A DNA stretch of 64,000 bases, from positions 62,001-126,000 of the forward strand of contig CANRSX010000008.1 of NCBI GenBank assembly GCA_947642555.1. The letters run 5' to 3'. Both the position numbers and the translations under genes were made by a program. This document shows, piece after piece, positions 1 to 8,871 of the stretch (position 1 is the first letter of the stretch; every line of letters begins with the position of its first letter). The DNA is from an uncultured Roseburia sp. Lineage in GTDB: Bacteria; Bacillota; Clostridia; Lachnospirales; Lachnospiraceae. A model generated the notes under the pieces. The model searched no databases. It saw only the letters and a list, made by a program, of their open reading frames with translations, and had not been told where the DNA came from.

Positions 1-45
1 CCTTTCAAAATCCGTCGGAGCGTACCCGCCTGTGTAATCGTACAT
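1..45 (-). CDS. Possible 5' end of a gene cut by the window edge
   Basis: An ATG at 45-43 on the minus strand opens a frame beginning MYDYTGGYAPTDFER that runs off the window. It lies 11 bases downstream of the sirtuin stop, so it could be the next gene of that operon. I see no clear ribosome binding site, and fifteen codons are too few to identify a family, so this is only a possible start. Confidence 0.25.
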   Translation of the reverse strand, partial: MYDYTGGYAPTDFER

Positions 46-56
46 TCAATTTTTAC

Positions 57-974
57 TTAAAGCTGATACAAAATTTCTCCAATATCTCCATTGATACAAA
101 TAGATTTCTTTTTTATTTCATCCGGCGCATATGCCTCTCCGTAGTTCAGGCAGACATAAACAGCATCCTTCCATTCATGCGTCATGCGCCAAAAGCTGTA
201 TTTTACGATTGCCGGCGTATTGAATCCGACTGCTGCCTCTAAAAACAGCACTTTCCTGTTCTGATGTTTTCGGAGAAATTCTGCATACCGCTCCGAGGCC
301 AGATGCCATCCTTCATCCTCCGCAAAGGTATGGTCTGCCCGGAGGTTCATGCTCATGGGTTCCCCGCACCTCGGGCAATGCGGAACAAGATCCGACGGAA
401 CCGCCATTTCAGGTGACACGCCTTCCGGCAGAATCAATGCACCATCCGGATCAGTCACATAGCCCTGTGCTTCCACCATGCTCCGGATAACGGTCTCATT
501 ATCATAAGTATTCGGATGACAGGGCCTGCTGCACTGAAACAGCCCATAATCCCCCTGGGTGTAGAACAGCCGTTTTTTATCAAATCCGGCCTTTTGGAAG
601 CAGTGATCTACATTCGTGGTCAGGACAAAATAATCTTTGTCTTTCACCAGTTCATACAGCTTCTGGTAAACCGGTTTCGGCGCATCCATATACCGGTTGA
701 TATAGATATACCGGCTCCAGTACGCCCAATGTTCTTCCAGCGTATCGTATGGGTGGAACCCGCCGGAATACATATCCCTGAAATGATACTTTTCCGCAAA
801 GTCATGGAAGTATCTCTCAAAGCGTTCTCCTGTATATGTGAAACCCGCCGAAGTGGATAATCCCGCACCTGCTCCTATAATGATCGCATCTGCTTTCTGT
901 AAAAGCTCTCTGAAACGCTCCGCTTTATCCGAGCAGTCTTTTGTAAATGTCGTAATCTTCCTGTTTGAAAACAT
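57..974 (-). CDS. Class M sirtuin (SirTM), macrodomain-linked protein ADP-ribosyltransferase
   Basis: SIR2-family NAD-dependent enzyme of 305 residues. Visible are the NAD-binding GAGAGLS (residues 34-40), TTNVD (N121, D123), and a zinc ribbon at C148, C152, C200 and C203. The histidine expected in the deacetylase active site is replaced by glutamine (TQGDYG, Q140). This is the known hallmark of class M sirtuins, which in staphylococci and streptococci ADP-ribosylate a lipoylated GcvH-like carrier and work with the adjacent macrodomain. I chose the ATG at 974 because AAGGTGG sits seven bases before it and the family's conserved region begins here; the longer open frame to 1037 has no such site. 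The gene overlaps the upstream macrodomain gene by 50 bp. No lipoate ligase or GcvH-like gene is visible, but the locus is cut by the window edge. Confidence 0.88.
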   Translation of the reverse strand: MFSNRKITTFTKDCSDKAERFRELLQKADAIIIGAGAGLSTSAGFTYTGERFERYFHDFAEKYHFRDMYSGGFHPYDTLEEHWAYWSRYIYINRYMDAPKPVYQKLYELVKDKDYFVLTTNVDHCFQKAGFDKKRLFYTQGDYGLFQCSRPCHPNTYDNETVIRSMVEAQGYVTDPDGALILPEGVSPEMAVPSDLVPHCPRCGEPMSMNLRADHTFAEDEGWHLASERYAEFLRKHQNRKVLFLEAAVGFNTPAIVKYSFWRMTHEWKDAVYVCLNYGEAYAPDEIKKKSICINGDIGEILYQL

Positions 975-1704
975 TGAATACCACCTTTTCAAGCCTTTTA
1001 TCTGCCTGCAAAAAACGGGCAACTGTCTGTACCGCAATTTCAGCCGCTTTTTCCTGCGGAAAATGAAATTCTCCTGTGGAAATGCAGCAAAAAGCGATGC
1101 TCTTTAAGCCTTTATCAGATGCCAGTTCCAAACAGGATTTATAACAATCCGCAAGCTGCTCACAATGCTTTTTTGTTAAAACGCCAGATACAATCGGTCC
1201 GACTGTGTGAATGACATAGCTGCATGGGAGATTGAATGCGGGTGTAATTTTCGCTTTTCCTGTCGGCTCGTCATGTCCCTGCTTTGTCATCAGCTCATCG
1301 CAGGCCAGACGCAGCTGGATACCGCTGACGCTGTGAATGATGTTATCCACGCAGGAATGGCATGGCACAAAGCAGCCCCTTAAAGCACTGTTGGCGGCAT
1401 TGACAATCGCATCTGTCTTTAATGTGGTAATATCACCGCGCCAAAGGACAAGTTTATGACTGACAGGCGATGCGGGCAGGGCATTACTGTCGGTGATCCC
1501 TTTTTTCTCAACCTCTGCACTTAGATATTCGTCCTGCACGTTCAGAAATTCCTTTCCAATCGGACGAGGGGAGCGTATGTTCATAAGGCTTCTAAGCAGC
1601 CGTTTCTGTTCTTCCGTATTATCTGGAATTTCCATATCCTTATATTGCGGCAGCTCTGATAAAAGCTCCTTAATCAGATATCGTCTTTTTTCGCTATGTG
1701 TCAT
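925..1704 (-). CDS. Zinc-containing macrodomain protein-ADP-ribose hydrolase
   Basis: Macrodomain protein of 259 residues, predicted to remove ADP-ribose from proteins, most likely the mark placed by the sirtuin encoded just downstream. The N-terminal 70 or so residues are the helical extension of this Gram-positive subfamily. The macrodomain follows, with the ADP-ribose loop DAIVNAANSALRGC, a Cys/His/Cys cluster (CFVPCHSC) that in this subfamily binds zinc, and the second loop CCISTGEFHFP. AAGGAGG lies just upstream of the ATG at 1704. It forms a two-gene, translationally overlapping unit with the SirTM gene, the arrangement typical of this system. Confidence 0.88.
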   Translation of the reverse strand: MTHSEKRRYLIKELLSELPQYKDMEIPDNTEEQKRLLRSLMNIRSPRPIGKEFLNVQDEYLSAEVEKKGITDSNALPASPVSHKLVLWRGDITTLKTDAIVNAANSALRGCFVPCHSCVDNIIHSVSGIQLRLACDELMTKQGHDEPTGKAKITPAFNLPCSYVIHTVGPIVSGVLTKKHCEQLADCYKSCLELASDKGLKSIAFCCISTGEFHFPQEKAAEIAVQTVARFLQADKRLEKVVFNVFKQEDYDIYKRLLG

Positions 1705-1792
1705 GGCTCAATCCTCCTTTATCCCAGAAGCCTTTCTGTCTGTGTCACTGCGCTCCCCTTCCTGCTGCCCGCAAAGGGCAGATCGGGCCGGC

Positions 1793-2425
1793 CTATTCCG
1801 CCACAACAGAAATCCTCTGCTGAATGTGAGCTCCGTTTAACGCTTCATCAACCATGGCAACCGCATAGTCGGCATAACTGATTACGCTTTCCCCCTTAGC
1901 GTTCAGCGTCAGCTCTTCGCCGCCCAGAATGTATGCTCCGGTTTTTGCTCCGTCCGCCTGAAAATCTCCGGCAGGGCTTACATACGTCCATTTTACATCC
2001 GTCCTGGTGCGGAGTTCATCGAGCGCCCTGCCCATGCTGGAAGCAAGCGGCCTGAACATTTCCGGGAAATCGGCCCCGTCCATAACCTGTGCGGTATGCT
2101 CCGGATTCACATACAGGCTGCCCGCGCCGCCGACAACGAGAAGTCTTGTTTCTTTGCCGCTTACAAGGTCGCAGAGATGTTTCAGAGAAGTGCTGTGCTG
2201 CGGCAGGGTTTCCGGCGTCCATGCCCCGAACGCGTCAATCACAACGTCAAAGCCCTCCAGATCTTCTGCATTCAGGTCAAACAGATCTTTCTGAATGACG
2301 TTTGCTGCTGCCGACCTGTTCTCTCCACGCACAACAGCGGTAACGTCCGCCCCTCTTTCGACAGCTTCCCTGACAATTAACATTCCCTCTTTGCCGTTTG
2401 CACAAACAACTGCGATTTTCATCAT
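1793..2425 (-). CDS. NAD(P)H-binding Rossmann-fold protein (SDR-like)
   Basis: A 210-residue NAD(P)-binding protein of the atypical short-chain dehydrogenase/NmrA-like group. The N-terminus MKIAVVCANGKEG is a Rossmann strand with a glycine-rich turn, followed by DVVIDAFGAWTP and VVGGAGSLYV. Substrate is unknown. Start choice: AGGAGG is followed by ATGATAATGATG; the ATG at 2425 gives the best spacing (six bases), while the ATG at 2431 touches the binding site. It is divergent from an HxlR regulator, a frequent pairing in which the regulator controls the enzyme gene, so a redox or reactive-electrophile response is plausible but inferred. Confidence 0.7.
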   Translation of the reverse strand: MMKIAVVCANGKEGMLIVREAVERGADVTAVVRGENRSAAANVIQKDLFDLNAEDLEGFDVVIDAFGAWTPETLPQHSTSLKHLCDLVSGKETRLLVVGGAGSLYVNPEHTAQVMDGADFPEMFRPLASSMGRALDELRTRTDVKWTYVSPAGDFQADGAKTGAYILGGEELTLNAKGESVISYADYAVAMVDEALNGAHIQQRISVVAE

Positions 2426-2573
2426 TATCATCCTCCTGAGTTTTATTTTTTTCGCGGCTTGTTTTCCGCCGCCTGCAGGATTATAATATCTCTGTACGGA
2501 AAAAACGTAAAGTAAGCACTTTATTGTGCCATAGTTACCAGACAGAAACTATTGTGAAGAAACGGGGGTTTTT

Positions 2574-2915
2574 ATGGAAAAAAATTTACCTGCCTGCCCG
2601 GTAGAAACGACGCTGATGCTGATCAGTGACCGCTGGAAGGTGTTAATTATCCGTGATTTATTAGACGGTACAAAACGATTCGGAGAACTCAGGAAATCGA
2701 TCGGAAATGTATCTCAAAAGGTTTTGACGGCAAATCTTCGTTCCATGGAAGCCAGCGGGCTGCTTACCCGGAAAGTATATCCGGAAGTGCCGCCGCGGGT
2801 CGAATACACCCTGACGGAAACAGGTCACAGCCTAAAGCCGGTTTTGGACGCCATGGTAGCATGGGGGACGGAATACAAACAGAAAACGTTAAATTTTAAT
2901 CAGCCTTCGCGCTGA
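2574..2915 (+). CDS. HxlR-family winged-helix transcriptional regulator
   Basis: A 113-residue single-domain regulator. The family signature is clear: CPVETTLMLISDRWKVLIIRDL at the N-terminus with the conserved cysteine, then the recognition helix region GNVSQKVLTANLRSMEASGL and the wing PRVEYTLTETG. Several family members sense electrophiles or oxidants through that cysteine. It is transcribed away from the Rossmann gene and probably controls it and itself. Its last 16 bp overlap, tail to tail, the end of the MFS gene on the other strand. Confidence 0.85.
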   Translation: MEKNLPACPVETTLMLISDRWKVLIIRDLLDGTKRFGELRKSIGNVSQKVLTANLRSMEASGLLTRKVYPEVPPRVEYTLTETGHSLKPVLDAMVAWGTEYKQKTLNFNQPSR

Positions 2916-4132
2916 CGGTCCCCCAGAAAGCTCAGCGCATAGATCCCCGACACGGCGAACGCGCACGCCCCGAAGAAATAGTAAAACGGGCGCGTCCCAA
3001 GCCGTTCTAACAGAACCCCGGCGAACAGATTCCCCACGATGATCCCCAGGGAACCGGCGATGGTGTAGAGCGTATGCGCCGTCGCCTTAAACTCCGCAGG
3101 AGCCAGCTGATAGACGTAATTGAATCCGCAGGAGAAATTGAGGCTGTTTGCCGCTCCAAAACAGATCCCGCAGCAAAGCAGTGCAATGAGCGAGCCGGAA
3201 GCCCCCTGTCCAAGGGCCGTGATCCCGAAGAGGACGCCGCTTGCGATCACCAGCGCAGGCAGGGAAAACCGGTTCCGCAGACGCGCCAGAAGAATAAGAA
3301 ACGGCACCTCGAGAAGCGCCTCCCACCCGATGATGATACCCAGCAGCGCCGTGTCAAGCTTCGCCTCCGTCAGAATGTAGGGAAGGAAGACAAAGGGGGG
3401 ATTGATAAAAATATTTAAGGCGAAAAAAAAGAGCAGCAGCGCCGCAAACCGCCGGCTGAAAAACAATTCCGCCAGTCCCTGCCGCTTCCCGGCACTCTCA
3501 TCCACCGCCGCGCCCGCTCTCTTCCCGGCACTCTCATCCGCCGCGCCCGCGTCCCCGGCATCCCTTACGGTCAGGGCATATGCCCCGCAGACAAGCAGCA
3601 GGGCGCCTCCCGCCAGGTAGGTCGCCTCCACCGCCCGCGTCTGTGTCGTCACCGCGTACAGCGCGGTCACCAGAAGCGTTGCCGCCACGCTGCTCACGCA
3701 GGAGCCGATCGAGCCCCCGGCCCGGGCGATGCCGTAGCGGAATCCCTCCTGCGCCGCGCCCCGGACGATCCAGTTCTCGACCATCGTGCAGGCCGGTCCG
3801 CGGAACAGGCAGACGAGCGGCCACCAGAGCAGCGCCAGCGGAATCTGAAAAAGATACAGGGGCGCGGCGGCCGGGAACAGCAGATATCCTGCTCCCGTTA
3901 CGCAGACCGCGGCGACCGTCACCCATTTCACCGTCCGCAGCCGGTCGCTTAACCGGCCCGCCAGATAATTTCCGATCATCCCCGTCGCAGCTGCCGCGCT
4001 GCTCACATAGCCCACTGCCGCGCCGGAGAAGCCCAGCGACTGCAGATACACCGTCAGATAATTCGCCAGGTACAGCCCCAGCCAGAACAGGACGGCCAGC
4101 ACCGTGTAGCGCAGCAGCTCACGCCGGCTCAA
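2900..4132 (-). CDS. MFS transporter
   Basis: A 410-residue major facilitator with about twelve hydrophobic segments, starting MSRRELLRYTVLAVLFWLGL, and with the cytoplasmic loop GRLSDRLR between helices 2 and 3. An unusual pair of identical DESAGKR stretches (around residues 200-215) sits in the central cytoplasmic loop, apparently an in-frame duplication. Last gene of the minus-strand sugar locus, overlapping the aldolase stop by ATGA, so translational coupling is likely. A role in uptake of the sugar or export of an end product is inferred from position only. Confidence 0.75.
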   Translation of the reverse strand: MSRRELLRYTVLAVLFWLGLYLANYLTVYLQSLGFSGAAVGYVSSAAAATGMIGNYLAGRLSDRLRTVKWVTVAAVCVTGAGYLLFPAAAPLYLFQIPLALLWWPLVCLFRGPACTMVENWIVRGAAQEGFRYGIARAGGSIGSCVSSVAATLLVTALYAVTTQTRAVEATYLAGGALLLVCGAYALTVRDAGDAGAADESAGKRAGAAVDESAGKRQGLAELFFSRRFAALLLFFFALNIFINPPFVFLPYILTEAKLDTALLGIIIGWEALLEVPFLILLARLRNRFSLPALVIASGVLFGITALGQGASGSLIALLCCGICFGAANSLNFSCGFNYVYQLAPAEFKATAHTLYTIAGSLGIIVGNLFAGVLLERLGTRPFYYFFGACAFAVSGIYALSFLGDRQREG

Positions 4133-4983
4133 CGCTCCTCCTCATGCAGCCATGCCAGCCGCATAATTCCCCGCAGAAACTCATGCATCGGCTGCTCCAT
4201 CGCCAGCACGAGATCTCCCATCCGCGGTCTGATCTCCCCCGCGTCGATGATCTGCTTTGCCACCTCGTACATTTTCAGCTTGTAGCCCGTCGCATAGTTT
4301 AACTTATTGATCCCGCGCGCAAATGCCGCCTTTAACTGATCCTCCGGCACCCCGGTGCCGCCGTGGAGCACGAGCGGAACCTCCGTCGCCGCATTGATCT
4401 GCTCCAGTCGCTCCAGGTCGAGCTCCGGCGCCGACACATAGCTTCCGTGAGCGGTTCCGATGGAGACGGCAAGAATATCCACCCCGGTGCGCTCGATAAA
4501 TTCGACCGCTTTATCGACACGTGTAAAATTATCTGCGTTCTTATAATCATCCTCGTTTGCGGCGATTCCCACATGCCCGAGCTCGCCCTCCACGTCGATG
4601 CTCAGCGCATGGCAAGCCTTTACCACCTCCGCGGTCTGACGCACATTTTCCTCAAAGTCAAGATGCGAGGTATCGATCATCATGCTGGAAAATCCGCCCT
4701 TTACCGCCTCCATGGCGGTGGCAAAATCCGGGCCGTGGTCTAACATCAGCCCCACCGGCACGCGCACCTTCGACGCGAGATCCCTGGTCACCGCCGCGAA
4801 CGTGCTGAAGGGCATGATCGCCCGGTCCGCCGGATAAATCATCATGATCACGGGGATCTGCTCCTCCTCCGCCGTGTCGATGATCCATTTGATGCTCTCT
4901 AAGTTAAATGCGTCAAAGCCGATCACACACCGCTTCTGCTCATCCGCATATTTTAAAATATCTACCGCTTTTTCCAGTGCCAT
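4129..4983 (-). CDS. Class II fructose/tagatose-bisphosphate-type aldolase
   Basis: A 284-residue zinc aldolase of the GatY/KbaY/Fba class, cleaving a ketose phosphate to DHAP (or an analogue) and an aldehyde. The catalytic Asp and first zinc histidine fall in LDHG (D82, H83, the same numbering as in tagatose-bisphosphate aldolases). EGELGHVG, SIGTAHG and LVLHGGTG supply the remaining metal and phosphate ligands. It lies 21 bp downstream of the isomerase gene and overlaps the MFS gene by 4 bp. Together with the PfkB kinase and isomerase upstream it completes an isomerase-kinase-aldolase route. The exact substrate cannot be read from sequence. Confidence 0.85.
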   Translation of the reverse strand: MALEKAVDILKYADEQKRCVIGFDAFNLESIKWIIDTAEEEQIPVIMMIYPADRAIMPFSTFAAVTRDLASKVRVPVGLMLDHGPDFATAMEAVKGGFSSMMIDTSHLDFEENVRQTAEVVKACHALSIDVEGELGHVGIAANEDDYKNADNFTRVDKAVEFIERTGVDILAVSIGTAHGSYVSAPELDLERLEQINAATEVPLVLHGGTGVPEDQLKAAFARGINKLNYATGYKLKMYEVAKQIIDAGEIRPRMGDLVLAMEQPMHEFLRGIMRLAWLHEEER

Positions 4984-5003
4984 TTTTTACTCCTTTCCGC
5001 CGC

Positions 5004-6377
5004 CTACACCCGGTCCGCACAGATCCCGAGGTATTCGCATGCTTCTTCCAGAATATCCCCGTATGTCCCATACAGCGCCGAAATATGATGGATATAGGGT
5101 CCTTTCACCAGCCTCCGCTCCCAGGCAGGCCAGTCGTTCGTCTCGAGCCATATGTAGTTTCCATTGGTCGGCGGCCCGTCCGTGGTATGGCCTTCTCCGA
5201 TAAAAAGGCTGTACTTCCCGTGGCTTCCGCCAAACCGGCACACTGTGACTTCCCCGTCCTTTAACGGAAACTGTCCCAGGCAGTGTTCCATCCGCGGCGT
5301 CACCCCCTGCTTCGCCAGGCCGGAGGGCGCCGGTCCGCAGTGCCACAGCAGCTCCGCATTGTCATTTTCCGGATGACGGATCGTTAAATCGGCGAGAAAT
5401 GTCGGCTCCTGCCATAAGCCCGCGGCCTGTAACAGAACAGATGAGATCGCGCCGTGAAGATCGCACTCGCAGGCCACCGGCAGATTCCGCGAAATCAGGT
5501 CCGCGAAGCCCGCGCAGGGCATGATCCCATAGGAGGAGCTGAAGGTCCGCCAGCACTCGCTGGCAAAGCAGTTACACTCGTATTTTTCCGCGAGGAAAAG
5601 GATCGCCTCCTCCATCGCCGCAATTTTTTCCAGCGCATCCTCCTCCATCGCGGAGGTATCGTACGCCTGTTTTAGCCCGGAAAGAATCTCCTCCATCCGC
5701 GCCGGGCGCTCCTTTAAGATGCGGCCGATCTCCATGTTGATCTCCGTGTAATCAATGGTCACGATCTCCGCGCCGAATTTCTCCAGCAGCTCATTTTCAT
5801 TTACCTTTACCGTGAGGAAGGTGCGCGGCCGCACACTGATCTGCCCGATCCGAAGGGTTCGGAATGCCCGTACCACGCTCGCAATCCGAAAAAACCGCTC
5901 CACCCCCGCCTCAAACTGCGGATCCTCCGTCCGGCAGTTCTCCAGGTAGGTATAGGGCACATTGTAGTGGTCGAGGATCATCCCGGAGGCAAAGAGCCCG
6001 CACTGGGTGTCCGTCTGCCTGGGTCCGCACTGCGGCGGCCTCTCATCCCGCGGCCCCCAGAGCAGCAGCGGCTTTCCCAGAAGCTTTCCAAGCAGCGCCG
6101 TCGCCTCCTCCGACCCGAAATTCACGTGGGGGACGATCAGGGCGTCCACCTCTTTTTCCTGAAAAACCTTCGCGATCTTTTTTGCGTCGGAGGGAAAAAT
6201 CATCAGCCCCTCCTCGTTCACAAAATCGGCCGTCACCACCTTCGCCCCGAAACGCGTTGCAATCTCACAGATCTTCTGCTGTACCTGCGCTTTTCTCTCG
6301 TGCGCATAGTGAAGCTTAAAATCCTTTGTATCTCTCCTGGTCGGCGCAAGTCCGATCACCAGCTGTTTTACACTCAT
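5004..6377 (-). CDS. L-fucose/L-arabinose isomerase-like sugar isomerase
   Basis: A 457-residue protein resembling the fucose/arabinose isomerase superfamily. The N-terminal two domains have a LALIVPH-like strand (VDALIVPHVNFGSEE). The C-terminal domain carries candidate metal-site residues in a FASECWRTFSSSYG stretch and in ACECDLHGA. GGAAGGAGG precedes the ATG at 6377, so the in-frame ATG at 6401 is rejected. It sits between the GH2 glycosidase and the class II aldolase and would convert the released aldose to a ketose. Which sugar is not visible. Confidence 0.7.
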   Translation of the reverse strand: MSVKQLVIGLAPTRRDTKDFKLHYAHERKAQVQQKICEIATRFGAKVVTADFVNEEGLMIFPSDAKKIAKVFQEKEVDALIVPHVNFGSEEATALLGKLLGKPLLLWGPRDERPPQCGPRQTDTQCGLFASGMILDHYNVPYTYLENCRTEDPQFEAGVERFFRIASVVRAFRTLRIGQISVRPRTFLTVKVNENELLEKFGAEIVTIDYTEINMEIGRILKERPARMEEILSGLKQAYDTSAMEEDALEKIAAMEEAILFLAEKYECNCFASECWRTFSSSYGIMPCAGFADLISRNLPVACECDLHGAISSVLLQAAGLWQEPTFLADLTIRHPENDNAELLWHCGPAPSGLAKQGVTPRMEHCLGQFPLKDGEVTVCRFGGSHGKYSLFIGEGHTTDGPPTNGNYIWLETNDWPAWERRLVKGPYIHHISALYGTYGDILEEACEYLGICADRV

Positions 6378-6410
6378 CCTGCCTCCTTCCTGCAGACACA
6401 TCCTCTTTTT

Positions 6411-8852
6411 CTAATGCGGCCCGTCCATCTTGGCAAAATAGTACATGGCGTCCGTATCCGTCTCGATCGCGACATGGGGGCTTCTCTCACACGCCACGCT
6501 TTCCGTCACAAACTCCGCCGCTTCCATTCCCTTTGCAGACGCCCTCACCCGGATGGTTCCGGGCACTGTCGTCGTGCGAAGGATCAGCTGGCAGATTCCG
6601 CCGAAAAGCTTTCGTCTCAATTCCGTGGCCCCCAGCGTATCGTAGGGATCGTTGTTTGACACCGCGAGCACCTGCACCGGGCCCTCCGTCTCAAATTCCA
6701 CCAGATCATCCGACCAGTATACGGGATTTCCCGCCGCGTCCTCTGCCCCGACAGACAGGATGATCACGTCGGTCCGGTTCGCCCGCACCTGGGCACAGGA
6801 CCGCTCCGCCCGGGCATACTGTCCGGCTGATTGCCCGGCATACTGCTGTTTTTCATCGTCCGCCGGCCTGGCATACTGTCCGGCAAAAAAATCTGTCTGC
6901 TCCCGCCGCAGCGTCAGCCGCACCGGCACCCCGGTCGTCCGGATCACATCCTCCGCGCAGACCGTCTCCCCGTCATACGCCACGGCGCGCAGCTCACCCG
7001 GCTGATACGTCACCGTAAAGACGGTACGGCGGTAGGGATTCACCTGCTGCCGTCCCAGGGAAGTCCCGTTTACAGACAGCTCCACTTCCTTCGCATTGCT
7101 GTACACCTTTACCCCGACGGGCTCCCCCTCTTTTCCGGTGTGGTTCCAGTGCATCGGCCAGATTTTTACAAAGGGCTGTCCTTCGTCCCACATCTGTTTA
7201 TAAAACCAGGTATTCTCCTTCGGCGTCCCGGTGGGTTCAATAATGCCGCTCCTGGAATAGATGCGCGGCCATCCTCTCGACTCCCCGCGGTAACCGAAGG
7301 CGACCCACTTGAACATCCCCATAAAATAGGGCCGCATGTCCACGCTCTCCCAGTCCTCGCCGCTGCCGTCGCCCATAATCCCGTATTTTAACATCTTTCC
7401 GCCGATCTCCGAGGACACCAGCGGGATCTTTGGGAACCTCTCGTGGATCTCGTCAAACAGCTCGGACTGGTAATTGATGCCGATGATATCGGAGGCTCCC
7501 GCCGCGCCGCTTCCGTCCGTACAGCCGCCGTCCATGGCCATCATGATGGGGCGGGAATCGTCGTATTTCCTGGCCTCATGGCGCATGCTGCTCATGATCC
7601 GCTGCCCGCGCTCTGTCCCCTGGATGCGCTCCTCATTTGCCATGGACCACATCACGATACAGGGATGGTTGCGGTCCCGCATCATCATTTGGCCAAGCTG
7701 CTCCAGATCCTCCTTCGCGCAGCCGAACCACCGGTTTTCATCCATGACCATGATGCCCAGCCGGTCGCAGAGATCGAGGACCTCCGGCGTGGGCGGGTTA
7801 TGGGAACAGCGGTAGGCGTTTACGCCCATCTCCTTTAGGGTTTTCATCCGGTATTCCCGCACCGCGTCCGGAACCGCCACCCCCAGGTTCGCGTGATCCT
7901 CATGGGCGCAGACGCCCTTTAATTTTACCGGATTCCCATTGATCCGCATCCCCTCCGTCGTGAAGGAAAGGGTCCGGAATCCGAAGGTCGTGTCATAGGA
8001 ATCGATCTCTGCATCATCCTGCCAGATACCGGTCCGCATGGTGTAAAGCGCTGGATTCTCCGGCGACCAGAGGGCCGGATCCGCTGCCTCAAGCTGCATC
8101 CTGCTGACGCTGATCTCCCGCGGCGCCGCGGTGAGAGATTCCCTCGCGCTGGCCACGCAGTTTCCCGCCGCGTCCAGGATCTCGTTTACGACGCAGACCT
8201 CTGTCTCCTCATATAAGATGCTGCGGATTTTTGTCTCCGCCGTGACGCACCAGCGCCCGGTTCCCGCATCGTCCTCCGGGATTTTCCTGGCATCCACATA
8301 AGTTCCCCAGTTTTCCACGGCGACAGGCGCTGTCTTTATCATCCACACATGTCGGTAAATTCCCGCGCCCTCGTACCACCAGCCCTCAAAATCCGTGGTA
8401 TCCACATAGACGGAGATCTCGTTTAACATATCCCCGTAGTCCACGTACTCGGTGATCTCAAAAGCAAACGAGGTGTAGCCGCAGAAATTCCGGTACAAAA
8501 GATGTCCGTTTACATACACCGTCGCGTGGGTGGACACCCCGTCAAACTGTAAGACAATGCGTTTTCCCTCATCCTCCGGCGAGAGGGCGAACAGCCGCCT
8601 GTACCAGCCGTTCTGACGCGGCACAAACCCCTCCGTGTCGCTGGCGGAAAAATCCACGCCGCTCGCGATCGCGTAATCATGCGGCAGATCCACAAGCTCC
8701 CAGTCGCCGTCGTAAAAGCTGGCTGCCGCCGGCCCTCTGCCCCGCTCCGCCTTGGTGTGCAGATAATAATACATCATGTTGTTCGGAACCGGGCGATTCA
8801 GGTTATCTAAGTGAAACCGCCAGGCAAAATCCATCCCAAGCTTTTCCCGCAT
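6411..8852 (-). CDS. Glycoside hydrolase family 2 beta-glycosidase
   Basis: An 813-residue GH2 enzyme with the usual order: jelly-roll sugar-binding domain, immunoglobulin-like domain, then a TIM barrel from about residue 310. The acid/base glutamate is E407 in WSMANEE, the nucleophile E482 in VSSEIGG. After the barrel comes a DUF4982-type domain (VKVYSNAKEVELSVNGTSLG) and a further Ig-like tail. There is no signal peptide, so it acts in the cytoplasm on an imported oligosaccharide or glycoside. A short low-complexity stretch (QYARPADD...QYAGQSAGQYARAE, about residue 670) breaks the tail domain and looks like a recent repeat expansion. Family members include beta-galactosidases and beta-glucuronidases; specificity is undecided. 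Confidence 0.88.
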   Translation of the reverse strand: MREKLGMDFAWRFHLDNLNRPVPNNMMYYYLHTKAERGRGPAAASFYDGDWELVDLPHDYAIASGVDFSASDTEGFVPRQNGWYRRLFALSPEDEGKRIVLQFDGVSTHATVYVNGHLLYRNFCGYTSFAFEITEYVDYGDMLNEISVYVDTTDFEGWWYEGAGIYRHVWMIKTAPVAVENWGTYVDARKIPEDDAGTGRWCVTAETKIRSILYEETEVCVVNEILDAAGNCVASARESLTAAPREISVSRMQLEAADPALWSPENPALYTMRTGIWQDDAEIDSYDTTFGFRTLSFTTEGMRINGNPVKLKGVCAHEDHANLGVAVPDAVREYRMKTLKEMGVNAYRCSHNPPTPEVLDLCDRLGIMVMDENRWFGCAKEDLEQLGQMMMRDRNHPCIVMWSMANEERIQGTERGQRIMSSMRHEARKYDDSRPIMMAMDGGCTDGSGAAGASDIIGINYQSELFDEIHERFPKIPLVSSEIGGKMLKYGIMGDGSGEDWESVDMRPYFMGMFKWVAFGYRGESRGWPRIYSRSGIIEPTGTPKENTWFYKQMWDEGQPFVKIWPMHWNHTGKEGEPVGVKVYSNAKEVELSVNGTSLGRQQVNPYRRTVFTVTYQPGELRAVAYDGETVCAEDVIRTTGVPVRLTLRREQTDFFAGQYARPADDEKQQYAGQSAGQYARAERSCAQVRANRTDVIILSVGAEDAAGNPVYWSDDLVEFETEGPVQVLAVSNNDPYDTLGATELRRKLFGGICQLILRTTTVPGTIRVRASAKGMEAAEFVTESVACERSPHVAIETDTDAMYYFAKMDGPH

Positions 8853-8871
8853 TTCCTTCCTCCATTTTCTG

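Noticed and set aside
3580-4302. Long plus-strand open frame opposite the MFS and aldolase genes
   Set aside because: It is the antisense of two well-supported genes, is full of Arg, Pro and Ser from GC-rich antisense, and has no binding site.
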